From the NCBI GenBank assembly GCA_043798715.1, contig JAZDOK010000099.1, positions 1 to 64,000 on the forward strand: DNA of 64,000 bases. The letters run 5' to 3'. Both the position numbers and the translations under genes were made by a program. The stretch is from JAZDOK01 sp043798715 (GTDB lineage: Bacteria; Vulcanimicrobiota; JAZDOK01). The notes beneath the pieces were generated by a model, which saw only the letters and a list, made by a program, of their open reading frames with translations, was not told the DNA's origin and ran no database searches. The first letter of the stretch is position 1. Every line of letters starts with the position of its first letter. This document shows, in pieces, positions 23,161-31,993 of this stretch.

Positions 23161-25449
23161 ATGAGTCTTATCGCGGAAACGACACCGGAAAGTTCCAGCA
23201 TGTCTCAATCGGCTGTCTATGAAATGGCGGCCATAATGGCTTCTTCGACCAGTATCAAGGAGACGCTTGACCTGACGCTGGAAACCGTCGCCGGCATGAT
23301 GAAGGCGGAGCGGGCTTTTGTCATGATGATAGACCAGGGCGCGAAGGAACTGTTCTGTGCGGCGGTCTGGGGAGTTGATAACGAATCCTTCGGCGCCCAA
23401 CGGCTCAAATTGGGCGAGGGAATCGCCGGCTGGGTGGCTAAGAGCGGCAAGGCCTATGCGATGCAGGGCCGTGAAGATCCCCGATACGTCAAGTCACCGG
23501 GGAGTCACCGGGATTTCAAATCTCTCCTCTGTGTCCCCCTGAAATTGGAGGGGCATGTCGTCGGAGTTTTGGGCGTCGGCAGCCTCTACGAGTCCCGGAA
23601 ACACTCGGCCGGAGAAATAAGCACTCTCTCGCTCATCTCTTCACTGGCGGCGCTGGCGATAGAAAATGCCTTCCTGAGCGCCAGGGAAAAGGAACAATCC
23701 CGGCTGCTTTCTGAGAGCAACAGAAAGCTCAAAATCCGCTCCAGGCAGCTCGTTGAAAAGACGGCCCAATTGGGCCAGACCAACAGGAAGCTCAGGGAGT
23801 CTTTGCGAAGCCTGGAAGAGAGCGTTGTCAGGGTCAAGGCCCTCTATGAAATCGGAGCCACGCTTTCGAGCACTCTCAATTTAAAGACAATTTTGAACAG
23901 TGCCATCACCGGGATTTTCGCCATGTCCTCTTTCCCGGTGGAAACCGTAATCATAGCAAGATTGGATGAGGCGGGCAGTCGCTTTGTCGTCGAGTCGGCA
24001 CATACGCCTGCCGGGAAGCCGCTTGCGGCCACGTGGGTTAATCTGAGTCAGATCCCCCCGCGCCATCGCAAGAGATTAATCAAAGAAAAACAGCCGATAT
24101 TTCTCAGTGATCTTTCGGATGAGCCGGAAGTCAAGAAGATTTTTTTCGCCAGGCGCCTCAAGTCCATTTATATCTGGCCGCTTATTGCCAGGGGGAAAGT
24201 GACCGGCTGTATGGCCATCACCTGCGCCAGGCGCTCGGTCGTTACAGAGGAAGAGCTTGAGACGATCGGGGTGGCGGCCCGGCAAGTCGGGATAGCCGTT
24301 GAGAATGCCCACCTTTACGAGGAAAGCCAGAACAGGGCCGTGGCCCTTTCCTCTCTCAATCAGCTGCTGTCGGCCATCTATCGGAGCATGGGCGATGGAG
24401 TCATGACGGTCGACTGGGAGCGAAGGGTGACGACCTTCAATGAAGCCGCGGAGCGCATCACGGGCTATTCAGCCGCGGAAGTTCTGGGCAAGTCCTGCGC
24501 CGCTCTTTTCTACGGGAGCGATCAGCGTGGAATCAATCAATGCCAGGACTCCTGTCCTCTTTTGGAATTATTCAAACAGAGTGAAAATCCGTCCAGCGGT
24601 ATTAAGACTGAGAGTGTCATCAGAACGCGAGATGGAGAAGAAAAAAATGTCAGCTCCATTCACTCCATCCTGATGAGCGGGGAAGAGCCGATTGGCGGGG
24701 TGGTGGTTTTCAGGGACGTGACCCGGGAGAAAGCTCTTGAAAAGATGAGATCCGACCTGGTGGCCGCCATTTCACATGATGTGCGCACTCCGTTGACCAG
24801 CATCAAGGGTTATGTGGTCTCCCTGCTTCGCAAAGGAGAACAGTTCGATCGGAAGACCAAGGAAGAATGTCTCAAGATCACCAACTCGGAGATAGACAGG
24901 CTCACGAGGCTCCTGGACAACCTTCTCAATCTTTCACGCCTTGAGGCGGGCAGACTTGTCCCGGGGACTGAGGTTGTCAATCTGGTGCCCCTGGTAAATA
25001 GAGTGGTTGAGCTGAATCGGGTCAATTTATTCAAGCACTCGATAGTGAATAAAATCACAGGAGAAGTCCCCGATGTCATTGCGGATCCCGATCAAATGGA
25101 ACAGGTGCTGAATAACCTTATTTCGAATGCCGTGAAGTATTCCCCGGAGGGAGGGGAAGTCCGCCTTCAGTGGGAATCAGACGGTCGTTTCATCCGGATC
25201 TGTGTCGCCGACAAGGGGATTGGGATCCCTCCTGATGAGCAGGAAAAAATATTCGAGCAGTATCATCGTTGTGACAGCCCGGCTGCGCGGGGAGTGGCCG
25301 GGACGGGCCTGGGCCTTCACATCACAAAGAAGCTGATAGAACTCCAGGGAGGCCGAATCTGGGTGGAGAGCTCTCCCTCATCCGGGTCGCGTTTCTATTT
25401 CACCATTCCCCTGGCGGCGGCCCCGGGGGAGGGTCTGCGTATTATTTAA
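23161..25449 (+). CDS. Soluble sensor histidine kinase, GAF-GAF-PAS
   Basis: The 762-residue protein has no membrane segments. The order is: GAF domain (about 20-170), coiled coil (about 175-220), second GAF domain (about 225-395), PAS domain (about 405-525), HisKA with AISHDVRTPLTSIKG, and ATPase domain with ISNAVKYSPEGGEV, DKGIGIPPDEQ and GTGLGLHITKKL. All catalytic boxes are intact. No response regulator gene lies beside it. The cognate signal is probably cytoplasmic and small. It is followed after 19 bases by hslU on the same strand, so the two may share a transcript. Confidence 0.93.
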   Translation: MSLIAETTPESSSMSQSAVYEMAAIMASSTSIKETLDLTLETVAGMMKAERAFVMMIDQGAKELFCAAVWGVDNESFGAQRLKLGEGIAGWVAKSGKAYAMQGREDPRYVKSPGSHRDFKSLLCVPLKLEGHVVGVLGVGSLYESRKHSAGEISTLSLISSLAALAIENAFLSAREKEQSRLLSESNRKLKIRSRQLVEKTAQLGQTNRKLRESLRSLEESVVRVKALYEIGATLSSTLNLKTILNSAITGIFAMSSFPVETVIIARLDEAGSRFVVESAHTPAGKPLAATWVNLSQIPPRHRKRLIKEKQPIFLSDLSDEPEVKKIFFARRLKSIYIWPLIARGKVTGCMAITCARRSVVTEEELETIGVAARQVGIAVENAHLYEESQNRAVALSSLNQLLSAIYRSMGDGVMTVDWERRVTTFNEAAERITGYSAAEVLGKSCAALFYGSDQRGINQCQDSCPLLELFKQSENPSSGIKTESVIRTRDGEEKNVSSIHSILMSGEEPIGGVVVFRDVTREKALEKMRSDLVAAISHDVRTPLTSIKGYVVSLLRKGEQFDRKTKEECLKITNSEIDRLTRLLDNLLNLSRLEAGRLVPGTEVVNLVPLVNRVVELNRVNLFKHSIVNKITGEVPDVIADPDQMEQVLNNLISNAVKYSPEGGEVRLQWESDGRFIRICVADKGIGIPPDEQEKIFEQYHRCDSPAARGVAGTGLGLHITKKLIELQGGRIWVESSPSSGSRFYFTIPLAAAPGEGLRII

Positions 25450-25468
25450 GAAAGTTTTGAGGTGCCCA

Positions 25469-26860
25469 ATGAGCAAACTGACTCCAAGGGAAGTTGTGGA
25501 GGAGCTGGATAAATATATTATCGGGCAGAAGGAGGCCAAGAAAGCGGTTGCCGTCGCCCTGAGAAACCGCTATCGCCGCGAGCTTTTGCCCGTCGAGCTT
25601 CGAGACGAGGTTATCCCTAAAAATATTCTGATGATCGGGCCCACCGGGGTCGGGAAGACCGAGATCGCCCGGCGCCTGGCCAGGCTGGCGGATGCCCCGT
25701 TTCTTAAGGTGGAGGCGACCAAGTATACGGAAGTGGGCTATATGGGGCGGGATGTGGAATCGATGATTCGCGACATGGTGGAAATATCCGTCCGGATGGA
25801 GCAGAAAAAACGCCTCCAGGAGGTCGAGAACAAAGCCGCATCTTACGCCGTGGAGCGGCTTCTTTCCATTCTCATGCCTCAGCACAGGAGGGAAGCGGCC
25901 CCCAATCCGCTCATGGCTTTTCTGGGAGGGGCATCCTCTCCGCAGTCTCCTCCCACCGAGCCGGAGAATGAGGCCCTGTTTGAAGAGCGCAGGGAGGAGC
26001 TGCGTTCTTCAATCCTGCGCGGGGATCTCGACAACAAGTTTGTAGAGATTGAAGTCGAAGAAGAACTGCCCTCGATGGTCGAAGTGTTCACCGGGACCGG
26101 CATGGAGGGCATGGGTGTGGATTTCGAAAAGATCCTCGGCGGCATGATTCCCAAAAAGAAAAAGAGAAGGAATGTAAAGATTCAGGAAGCCCTGCAGATA
26201 CTGGCTCACGATGAAGCTCAGAAGCTCATCGATCCGGAGGAGGTCAAGCGGGATGCCGTCACTAAAGTTGAACGCCACGGGATCATCTTTGTCGACGAGA
26301 TGGATAAAATCGCCGGCCGGGAGAGGGGATACGGGCCCGATGTCTCCCGTGAAGGGGTGCAGCGGGATATTCTTCCCATCGTGGAAGGGTCCACCGTTAC
26401 GACCAAATACGGGCCGGTCAAGACCGATCACATCCTCTTCATCGGGGCCGGCGCCTTTCACACCAACAAGCCCTCGGATCTCATCCCGGAGCTTCAGGGC
26501 CGGTTCCCCATCAGGGTGGAACTGAAAAGTCTGACTAAGGAAGATTTTATCCTCATCCTTAAGGAACCGGAAAACGCGCTCGTCAAGCAGTATGCGGCTC
26601 TTTTGGCCACGGAGGGGATCACGATCACTTTTACCCCCGACGGGATAGAGGAGATCGCTCACCTGGCCGAGCTGGTAAACAGCCAGACTGAAAATATCGG
26701 GGCCCGCCGCCTCCATACCATGATGGAAAAGCTCCTGGAGGATCTCTCGTTTGAAGCGCCGGAATGCGGAGAGGTGAAAGTGGCCGTGGATCGGGCCTAC
26801 GTTCGGGAAAAACTCGAAAGCATCGTCAAGAATGAAGATATGAGCAGGTATATTCTGTAA
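25469..26860 (+). CDS. hslU: HslU, ATPase subunit of the HslUV protease
   Basis: I choose ATG 25469 (MSKLTPREVVEELDKYIIGQ), with AGGTG before it; the in-frame TTG at 25457 is less likely. The 463-residue AAA+ unfoldase has Walker A GPTGVGKTEIARRLA, the pore loop region TEVGYMGRDVESM, Walker B IIFVDEMDKIAGRE, an intermediate domain (about 110-235) and the C-terminal ARRLHTMMEKLLEDL. It feeds substrates to the HslV peptidase. HslV is usually encoded just upstream, but that position holds a histidine kinase gene. Confidence 0.95.
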   Translation: MSKLTPREVVEELDKYIIGQKEAKKAVAVALRNRYRRELLPVELRDEVIPKNILMIGPTGVGKTEIARRLARLADAPFLKVEATKYTEVGYMGRDVESMIRDMVEISVRMEQKKRLQEVENKAASYAVERLLSILMPQHRREAAPNPLMAFLGGASSPQSPPTEPENEALFEERREELRSSILRGDLDNKFVEIEVEEELPSMVEVFTGTGMEGMGVDFEKILGGMIPKKKKRRNVKIQEALQILAHDEAQKLIDPEEVKRDAVTKVERHGIIFVDEMDKIAGRERGYGPDVSREGVQRDILPIVEGSTVTTKYGPVKTDHILFIGAGAFHTNKPSDLIPELQGRFPIRVELKSLTKEDFILILKEPENALVKQYAALLATEGITITFTPDGIEEIAHLAELVNSQTENIGARRLHTMMEKLLEDLSFEAPECGEVKVAVDRAYVREKLESIVKNEDMSRYIL

Positions 26861-28020
26861 TGTTTAAAATGTTTATCGATGAAAAGCTGACCTATCGCGC
26901 CGATGAGATTCGGGGGGTCGTCCTGGCACTGGTTGCTTTCGTGGTACTGGTCACCTCCCCCTGGGTCATCATCCGTTTTTCGATCATTCCTGCCGGGATT
27001 CTCCTTTGCCTCGTTCTGTTCTACTATGGCCTTATTTACCGGAGGATTTTCAAACATTTCTGCAGGAAAAAAACCTCAATCAATTCCTTCAAGCATCTTC
27101 AGTCGGTCTTCAACCTGCTGATTATCTCCGCTCTGGTCCATTATACCGGGGGAGTGGAGAGTTACTACACCTCTCTCTTCGTCTTTGAAATACTCATTTC
27201 CGGATTTCTTCTGAGCGCCCGGGAATGCCTCTGGGAGGCCAGCCTGGCCTGGATGCTCTATTCGCTGGTACTCTGGCTCGAGATGAATAAATCCCTGCCC
27301 CATGTCAGCATCTGGCCTGAGATGGAAGGGCAATACGCGATTTTATCCGTGGTGCTAATCTCGATAGCCAGGATGCTCTTTCTCTGCTATGCTTCTGCCC
27401 TCGCAGGCGCTTGTTTCAACCGCTTGTTCAAGAAGAAAAGCCGGGAAATCGAACATCTTGCTTCAAAGATCTCCCTCCTGACGCTTAAAATAGCAGACCT
27501 GGCCATCAATGATTCGGTTAGCGGCTTTTTTATTCAGAAGCACTTCCGCTTGCGCCTGCTGGAGCAGGTTTTGCATTCACATCGGTACAAGCGCCTTCTG
27601 AGCCTGACCTTCATCAGAATTAACCGCTTTAAGGATTTTGTCAAAACAGCCGGCAAGGAGAGTGCAGGGCAGGCGATTGCATCTTTATCCTCCCTGATGC
27701 GCCAGAGCTTCCGGGAAGTGGAAATCTTCAGCAGGTATGATGAAGATACTTTTGCAATTATCATGCCGGAGACCAACGGACAGGGGAGCGTTGCTGCAGT
27801 TGAGCGATTTTTTGAGAAAGTCAAGGATTGTGATTTCGGCCCCCGGGGCTCTGTCGAGCCCACCCGCCTTTCTTTGAACGGCGGGATCACAAGCTATCCC
27901 GACGATTCGAATAATCCGGATGGGCTTATTGAGAGGGCCTTATATGCTCTTTTCGAGGCAGGCAAAATGGGGGAAAACAGGATCTGTCTCTATGAGAAAA
28001 TCTCGCGGCGCCACATGTAA
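26860..28020 (+). CDS. Membrane protein with degenerate GGDEF domain
   Basis: The start overlaps the hslU stop by one base (TAATG). The 386-residue protein has about six membrane segments (residues 15-195), a short coiled coil and a C-terminal GGDEF-type fold (about 215-380). The signature loop reads SRYDEDTFAIIMPE where active enzymes have RYGGDEFA, so the two glycines and the Glu needed for diguanylate cyclase activity are lost. Family features such as LSLNGGITSYPDD and AKMGENRI remain. It is probably not a cyclase but a receptor or structural module. Coupling to hslU is notable. Confidence 0.8.
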   Translation: MFKMFIDEKLTYRADEIRGVVLALVAFVVLVTSPWVIIRFSIIPAGILLCLVLFYYGLIYRRIFKHFCRKKTSINSFKHLQSVFNLLIISALVHYTGGVESYYTSLFVFEILISGFLLSARECLWEASLAWMLYSLVLWLEMNKSLPHVSIWPEMEGQYAILSVVLISIARMLFLCYASALAGACFNRLFKKKSREIEHLASKISLLTLKIADLAINDSVSGFFIQKHFRLRLLEQVLHSHRYKRLLSLTFIRINRFKDFVKTAGKESAGQAIASLSSLMRQSFREVEIFSRYDEDTFAIIMPETNGQGSVAAVERFFEKVKDCDFGPRGSVEPTRLSLNGGITSYPDDSNNPDGLIERALYALFEAGKMGENRICLYEKISRRHM

Positions 28021-28050
28021 AACCTCTTTTAAACAAAACCGTTTTTGAAC

Positions 28051-28079
28051 TTGCCATGAAAAGACTGTTATGCTATACT
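28051..28079 (+). promoter_or_regulatory. Sigma-70-type promoter of the rpsB operon
   Basis: TTGCCA (28051-28056), a 17-base spacer and TATACT (28074-28079) preceded by TG (TGCTATACT) form a strong promoter. The transcript would start near 28086. Confidence 0.75.
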
Positions 28080-28085
28080 TATGCC

Positions 28086-28216
28086 CGACACAATGACACA
28101 CGTCCTGGATACCTGCGGGGGGTGCCCCAAAAGGGTCCCGCGGGAGTTGAAAGGGCGGAGGGAGCCCCGCCGATGGCGGAGCTCAAACCCGAAATCAGGG
28201 AGGAGGTGAAAAAAAG
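28086..28216 (+). ncRNA. Structured rpsB leader (candidate S2 autoregulatory element)
   Basis: The leader of about 130 nt is GC-rich with several complementary pairs, such as GGCGG/CCGCC around 28157-28175 and GGGG/CCCC around 28120-28126. Many bacteria use the rpsB leader for feedback by ribosomal protein S2. The position and folding potential fit, but I cannot match a specific consensus. AGGAGGTG near its end is the ribosome site for rpsB. Confidence 0.4.
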
Positions 28217-29056
28217 GTGGCTGTTATTTCAATGAAACAACTGCTGGAAGCAGGCGTCCACTTCGGGCACCAGACACGGCGCTGGAACCCCAAGATGGCG
28301 CGTTTTATCTTCACGGAAAGAAACGGCATCTACATCATTGACCTCCAGAAGACAGTCGTCAAGGTCAAAGAGGCCTATAACTTCCTCAAGGAAGTGGTTC
28401 GTTCCGGCAAGAAGATCCTGTTTGTGGGAACAAAAAAACAGGCCCAGGAAGCGGTCCAGGAAGATGCCCTCCGGTGCGGGATGTATTTTGTGAATCAGCG
28501 CTGGCTGGGTGGAATGCTCACGAACTTCAAGACAATCCAGAAGCGGATTAACCGCTTGAAAGAGATCGAGGCCATGAAGGCCGATGGAACTTACGAGCGT
28601 CTGCCTAAGAAGGAAGTTAAACACCTGGAAGACGAGCGTATAAAGCTGGAGCGTTTTCTCGGCGGGATCAAGGAGATGCACGAACTACCCGGTGCCATTT
28701 TTGCGATCGATCCCCGCAAGGAGCGGATCGCCGTTGCCGAGGCCCGGAAGCTCAAGATTCCGGTGGTGGCGATCGTGGATACCAACTGTGATCCCGATGA
28801 GATAGACTATCCCATTCCGGGAAACGACGACGCCATTCGCGCGGTGAAACTGCTCACCGCCAAGATGGCTGACGCCATCATCGAGGCCAAGATGGAAATC
28901 GAGGCGGAGGTGGCGGAAGCGGCGCTTGCAGCTCAGGAAGCCGGCGTCAAAGAGGAAGACTCCGAGGAGATCCCGAGCATGGCCGATGTCGAATCTCAGG
29001 TGCCGCCCCAGGAAACTCTGGTCCAGGCTGCCGGGGTCGTCAAAGCCGAGTCCTGA
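28217..29056 (+). CDS. rpsB: 30S ribosomal protein S2
   Basis: The GTG start is preceded by AGGAGGTG. The 279-residue protein matches S2 throughout: MKQLLEAGVHFGHQTRRWNP, NGIYIIDLQKTV, LFVGTKKQAQEAV, NQRWLGGMLTNFKTI and VAIVDTNCDPDEIDYPIPGN. It is longer than the usual 235-260 residues because of an acidic Glu/Ala-rich C-terminal tail (about 225-279). It is the first gene of the conserved rpsB-tsf-pyrH-frr operon. Confidence 0.98.
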   Translation: MAVISMKQLLEAGVHFGHQTRRWNPKMARFIFTERNGIYIIDLQKTVVKVKEAYNFLKEVVRSGKKILFVGTKKQAQEAVQEDALRCGMYFVNQRWLGGMLTNFKTIQKRINRLKEIEAMKADGTYERLPKKEVKHLEDERIKLERFLGGIKEMHELPGAIFAIDPRKERIAVAEARKLKIPVVAIVDTNCDPDEIDYPIPGNDDAIRAVKLLTAKMADAIIEAKMEIEAEVAEAALAAQEAGVKEEDSEEIPSMADVESQVPPQETLVQAAGVVKAES

Positions 29057-29086
29057 GAAGCACGCATGGGAACCTGATACTGAGGA

Positions 29087-29110
29087 GGGGGTAGGGCTTG
29101 CCTTACCCCC
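29087..29110 (+). terminator. rpsB-tsf intergenic hairpin (attenuator or processing site)
   Basis: A 10-bp stem (GGGGGTAGGG paired with CCTTACCCCC, one G-T wobble, CTTG loop) is followed by CCCTTTTG. The short T-run suggests partial termination or RNA processing, which would lower tsf relative to rpsB. A partial terminator between these genes is also known from E. coli. Confidence 0.55.
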
Positions 29111-29137
29111 CCCTTTTGAAAGAGAGGGGAAAGTATT

Positions 29138-29740
29138 TTGTCAGTAACTATTTCAGCAGCACAGGTTAAGGAACTCCGGGACAAGACCGGGGCCGGCGTG
29201 ATGGATTGCCGCCATGCCCTGGTAGATGCCGCCGGCGACCTTGGCAAGGCGGAGGAAATTCTGCGGGTCAAAGGGATCAAATCAGCCGAGAAAAAAGCGG
29301 GAAGGGTCGCCTCGGAAGGACTCGTCGAGGCTTATCTGCACATGGGTTCCAAGCTCGGCGTCATGATTGAGCTGAACTGCGAGACGGATTTCGTGGCCAA
29401 GACGGACGAATTCAAGGCTCTGGCCAGGGAGCTGGCCATGCAGCTTGCCGCCTACAAAGCCCGCTACATCAGCCGCGAAGAAATTTCTCAGGAAGAACTC
29501 GACAACGCCCGGCAGATTTTCAGAGAGCAGTACACCAAGGAAGGCAAGCCGGCCAATGTCCTTGAGAAGATCCTTGAAGGCAGGATGGAGAAATATTTCG
29601 AAGAAGTCTGTCTGATGGATCAGGGGTACATCAGGGATGACAGCAAGAAAATCCGCGATCTTATTAAGGAAACGGTTGCCAAGACAGGGGAAAATATTCT
29701 GGTGAAACGCTTTGCGCGTTTCAGCGTCGGCGAGAATTGA
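29138..29740 (+). CDS. tsf: Translation elongation factor Ts
   Basis: A TTG start with GAGAGGGG upstream gives 200 residues, the short form found outside the gamma-proteobacteria. The N-terminal domain (VKELRDKTGAGVMDCRHALV) and the core motif VMIELNCETDFVAKTDEF are clear. EF-Ts exchanges GDP for GTP on EF-Tu. The stop overlaps the pyrH start as TTGA, indicating coupled translation. Confidence 0.96.
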   Translation: MSVTISAAQVKELRDKTGAGVMDCRHALVDAAGDLGKAEEILRVKGIKSAEKKAGRVASEGLVEAYLHMGSKLGVMIELNCETDFVAKTDEFKALARELAMQLAAYKARYISREEISQEELDNARQIFREQYTKEGKPANVLEKILEGRMEKYFEEVCLMDQGYIRDDSKKIRDLIKETVAKTGENILVKRFARFSVGEN

Positions 29741-30456
29741 AATTAAGGACCTGCTACGGTAGGATTCTCCTCAAGATCAGCGGGGAGACCCTGGCTGGAG
29801 AAAATCGTTTCGGATTTGATTTTGGAATCATCCGCCGCCTGGCGGGAGAAGTGAAGGAATCTCAGGCAGCCGGGGTCCAGACGGCCGTTGTCCTGGGAGG
29901 GGGAAACATCTGGAGGGGCCGGATGGCCCCGGAGATGGAGCGTGTCGCGGCTGATTACATGGGAATGACGGCGACTGTTTTAAACGCCCTGGTTTTCCAG
30001 GAAATCCTGAAGGAAGAGGGCCTGGATCCGAAAGTCCTCACCTCCTTTGCCATGCAGCCGGTCGCGGAACCCTACCTTCGCTCCAGGGCCGTCAGGTATC
30101 TGGAAGAAGGAAAAGTAATCCTCCTCGCCGGCGGGACCGGAAGTCCCTATTTCACCACCGATACGTGTGCCGCCCTTCGGGCACTGGAGATCGGGGCCGA
30201 TGTCCTGCTCAAAGGCACAAAGGTGGACGGAGTTTATGACCGGGATCCGAAGAAGGATTCTTCTGCTGAAAAATTTACGACCCTGGAATACCAGGAAGTA
30301 CTCAGAAGGGGACTCGGGGTCATGGATCTGACGGCCATCGCGATGTGCATGGAGAACAAGTTGCCCGTGGTGGTCTTTGACGTGACCCGGGAGGGAAATC
30401 TAAGAAAAATCATATGCGGGGAGACGATTGGAACCACTATAAAGGAGGCACTGTGA
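29737..30456 (+). CDS. pyrH: Uridylate (UMP) kinase
   Basis: A TTG start overlaps the tsf stop by 4 bases. The 239-residue protein has the bacterial PyrH motifs RILLKISGETLAGE, VVLGGGNIWRG, DYMGMTATVLNALV, LLAGGTGSPYFTTDT and LKGTKVDGVYDRDPKK. It phosphorylates UMP to UDP as a hexamer and is unrelated to eukaryotic UMP/CMP kinases. frr follows after one base. Confidence 0.97.
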   Translation: MKLRTCYGRILLKISGETLAGENRFGFDFGIIRRLAGEVKESQAAGVQTAVVLGGGNIWRGRMAPEMERVAADYMGMTATVLNALVFQEILKEEGLDPKVLTSFAMQPVAEPYLRSRAVRYLEEGKVILLAGGTGSPYFTTDTCAALRALEIGADVLLKGTKVDGVYDRDPKKDSSAEKFTTLEYQEVLRRGLGVMDLTAIAMCMENKLPVVVFDVTREGNLRKIICGETIGTTIKEAL

Positions 30457-30457
30457 G

Positions 30458-31018
30458 ATGGCAGATACCAAGGTAATGGGCGTCGCCGAAGAGCGGATGA
30501 AAAAAACCATTGAAATAATGAAAAAAGATCTTCTTACGATTCGCACAGGAAGGGCCTCGCCGGCACTGCTGGACCGCATCGCGGTTGACTGTTACGGCGA
30601 GGCGATGCCCGTCAAACAGATCGCCAATATCACCATACCTGATTCGAAGACCATCATGCTTCAGCCCTGGGATCGCTCGGTGCTCGGCAATATTGAGAAA
30701 GCCATTCAGAAATCCGACTTGGGCTTAAACCCCATCAACGACGGGAAGACAATCCGCCTGGTCATCCCGCCGCTCACCGAGGAACGCCGCAAGGATCTGG
30801 TCAAGGTTCTCAAGAAGAAGACAGAGGAGAACAAGGTCTCTCTTCGGAATGTGCGAAGGGACACGATGGAGGATCTGAAGGACCTCGAAAAATCCGGGAA
30901 GGCCTCAGAAGACGAAGTAAAGCGCCTTCAAGAGCAGGCTCAGAAGCTGACCGACAGGTACGTGGATGAACTCGACCGGATTATGGCGGCCAAGGAAAAG
31001 GAGATCATGGAAATTTGA
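30458..31018 (+). CDS. frr: Ribosome recycling factor
   Basis: The 186-residue protein has the full RRF pattern: MKKDLLTIRTGRASPALLDR, VDCYGEAMPVKQIANI, MLQPWDRSVLGNIEKAI, NPINDGKTIRLVIPPLTEER. It splits post-termination ribosomes with EF-G. GGAGG in AAGGAGGCACTGTGAG precedes the ATG. Its stop overlaps the next start (TTGA). Confidence 0.97.
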   Translation: MADTKVMGVAEERMKKTIEIMKKDLLTIRTGRASPALLDRIAVDCYGEAMPVKQIANITIPDSKTIMLQPWDRSVLGNIEKAIQKSDLGLNPINDGKTIRLVIPPLTEERRKDLVKVLKKKTEENKVSLRNVRRDTMEDLKDLEKSGKASEDEVKRLQEQAQKLTDRYVDELDRIMAAKEKEIMEI

Positions 31019-31284
31019 GGCTGCTGGGATACCCTTATGCGGAAGCCTTACATTTATTGGCGGGATCCGGAGAGGTTCCGCACAGAATATCCCTGACGGC
31101 GCCCCCGGGCAAACCGATCGGTCTCGGGCAGTTGCGGGTGGTTAAGGAGACGCTGTCAGAGGGGAAGCTGGAGATGGTTCTGGCCTATGAAGACTACGAA
31201 AAAGCAGGAGGTGCTCGAAAAAAGGGCGCCTCTTGTCATGGAAGCGATAGCGATGAACGAGGAGGAACTCCTCGCCGCAATTGA
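31015..31284 (+). CDS. Small conserved-looking protein between frr and uppS, PASTA-like
   Basis: A TTG start overlaps the frr stop by 4 bases, the coupling style used throughout this operon. About 62 residues (LLGYPYAEALHLLAGSG, then LRVVKETLSEGKLEMVLAYE) resemble a single PASTA-type unit: a GYP-x-x-EAL helix, a Pro-rich turn and a final pair of strands. The rest of the 89 residues overlaps uppS in another frame and is probably a non-conserved tail. Function is unknown; the position may link ribosome recycling to cell-wall precursor synthesis, but that is speculation. Confidence 0.6.
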   Translation: MRLLGYPYAEALHLLAGSGEVPHRISLTAPPGKPIGLGQLRVVKETLSEGKLEMVLAYEDYEKAGGARKKGASCHGSDSDERGGTPRRN

Positions 31285-31993
31285 GCCCTCGAAGCTTCCG
31301 GAACACGTGGCCATTATAATGGACGGTAATCGCCGCTGGTCCAGACAGCGGAAACTGCCCGTCTTCATGGGGCACAGGCAGGGCGTGGAGACCTTCCGAA
31401 TGGTCCTTGAAACCTGCCTGGAGCTGGGCATACGCGGTTTGAGCGTCTATGCCTTCTCCCAGGAGAACTGGAAGCGTTCCTCCAGGGAGATCGGTTTTCT
31501 GATGAACCTTTTCCGCTATTTTGCCAGGCGCGAGCGCCAGAATCTGCGCAACAGGGGAGTTAAGTTCCTGGCCATCGGAGATATTTCCGAGATGCCCCGG
31601 AATCTTCGCCAGGAGCTGCAAAAGACGGAGGAATACACCGCAGAATGCTCAGGACTGGCTCTCAACCTTTGTGTCAACTACAGCGCCCGCAGTGAGATAA
31701 TAAAGGCTGCGCGGGAACTGGCAGGGGAGGTTCTGGCAGGGACCATCGCTCCGGAGGAGATCACGGAGGAGGTTTTTTCCAGCCGCCTCCTGACCCGGGC
31801 GACTCCGGATCCGGATCTTTTGATCCGGACGAGCGGGGAAGTGCGGCTCAGTAACTTTTTTCTCTGGCAGTGCGCCTACACGGAATTCTGGTTTTCTCCC
31901 GTTTTATGGCCGGATTTCGGAAAGAGGGATTTTCTTCAGGCTATCTATGAATATCAGTGCCGGGAGCGGCGCTACGGGGGGACAGCGGAGTAG
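31253..31993 (+). CDS. uppS: Undecaprenyl diphosphate synthase (isoprenyl transferase)
   Basis: ATG 31253 (MNEEELLAAIEPSKLPEHVA) has GGAAG at good spacing; in-frame ATGs at 31238 and 31187 would overlap the small gene further. The 246-residue cis-prenyltransferase has IIMDGNRRWSRQR with the catalytic Asp, GHRQGVETF, YAFSQENWKRS and the C-terminal DLLIRTSGEVRLSNFFLWQ. It makes the C55 lipid carrier for peptidoglycan and other glycans from products of the Dxr/IspG pathway encoded downstream. Confidence 0.95.
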   Translation: MNEEELLAAIEPSKLPEHVAIIMDGNRRWSRQRKLPVFMGHRQGVETFRMVLETCLELGIRGLSVYAFSQENWKRSSREIGFLMNLFRYFARRERQNLRNRGVKFLAIGDISEMPRNLRQELQKTEEYTAECSGLALNLCVNYSARSEIIKAARELAGEVLAGTIAPEEITEEVFSSRLLTRATPDPDLLIRTSGEVRLSNFFLWQCAYTEFWFSPVLWPDFGKRDFLQAIYEYQCRERRYGGTAE

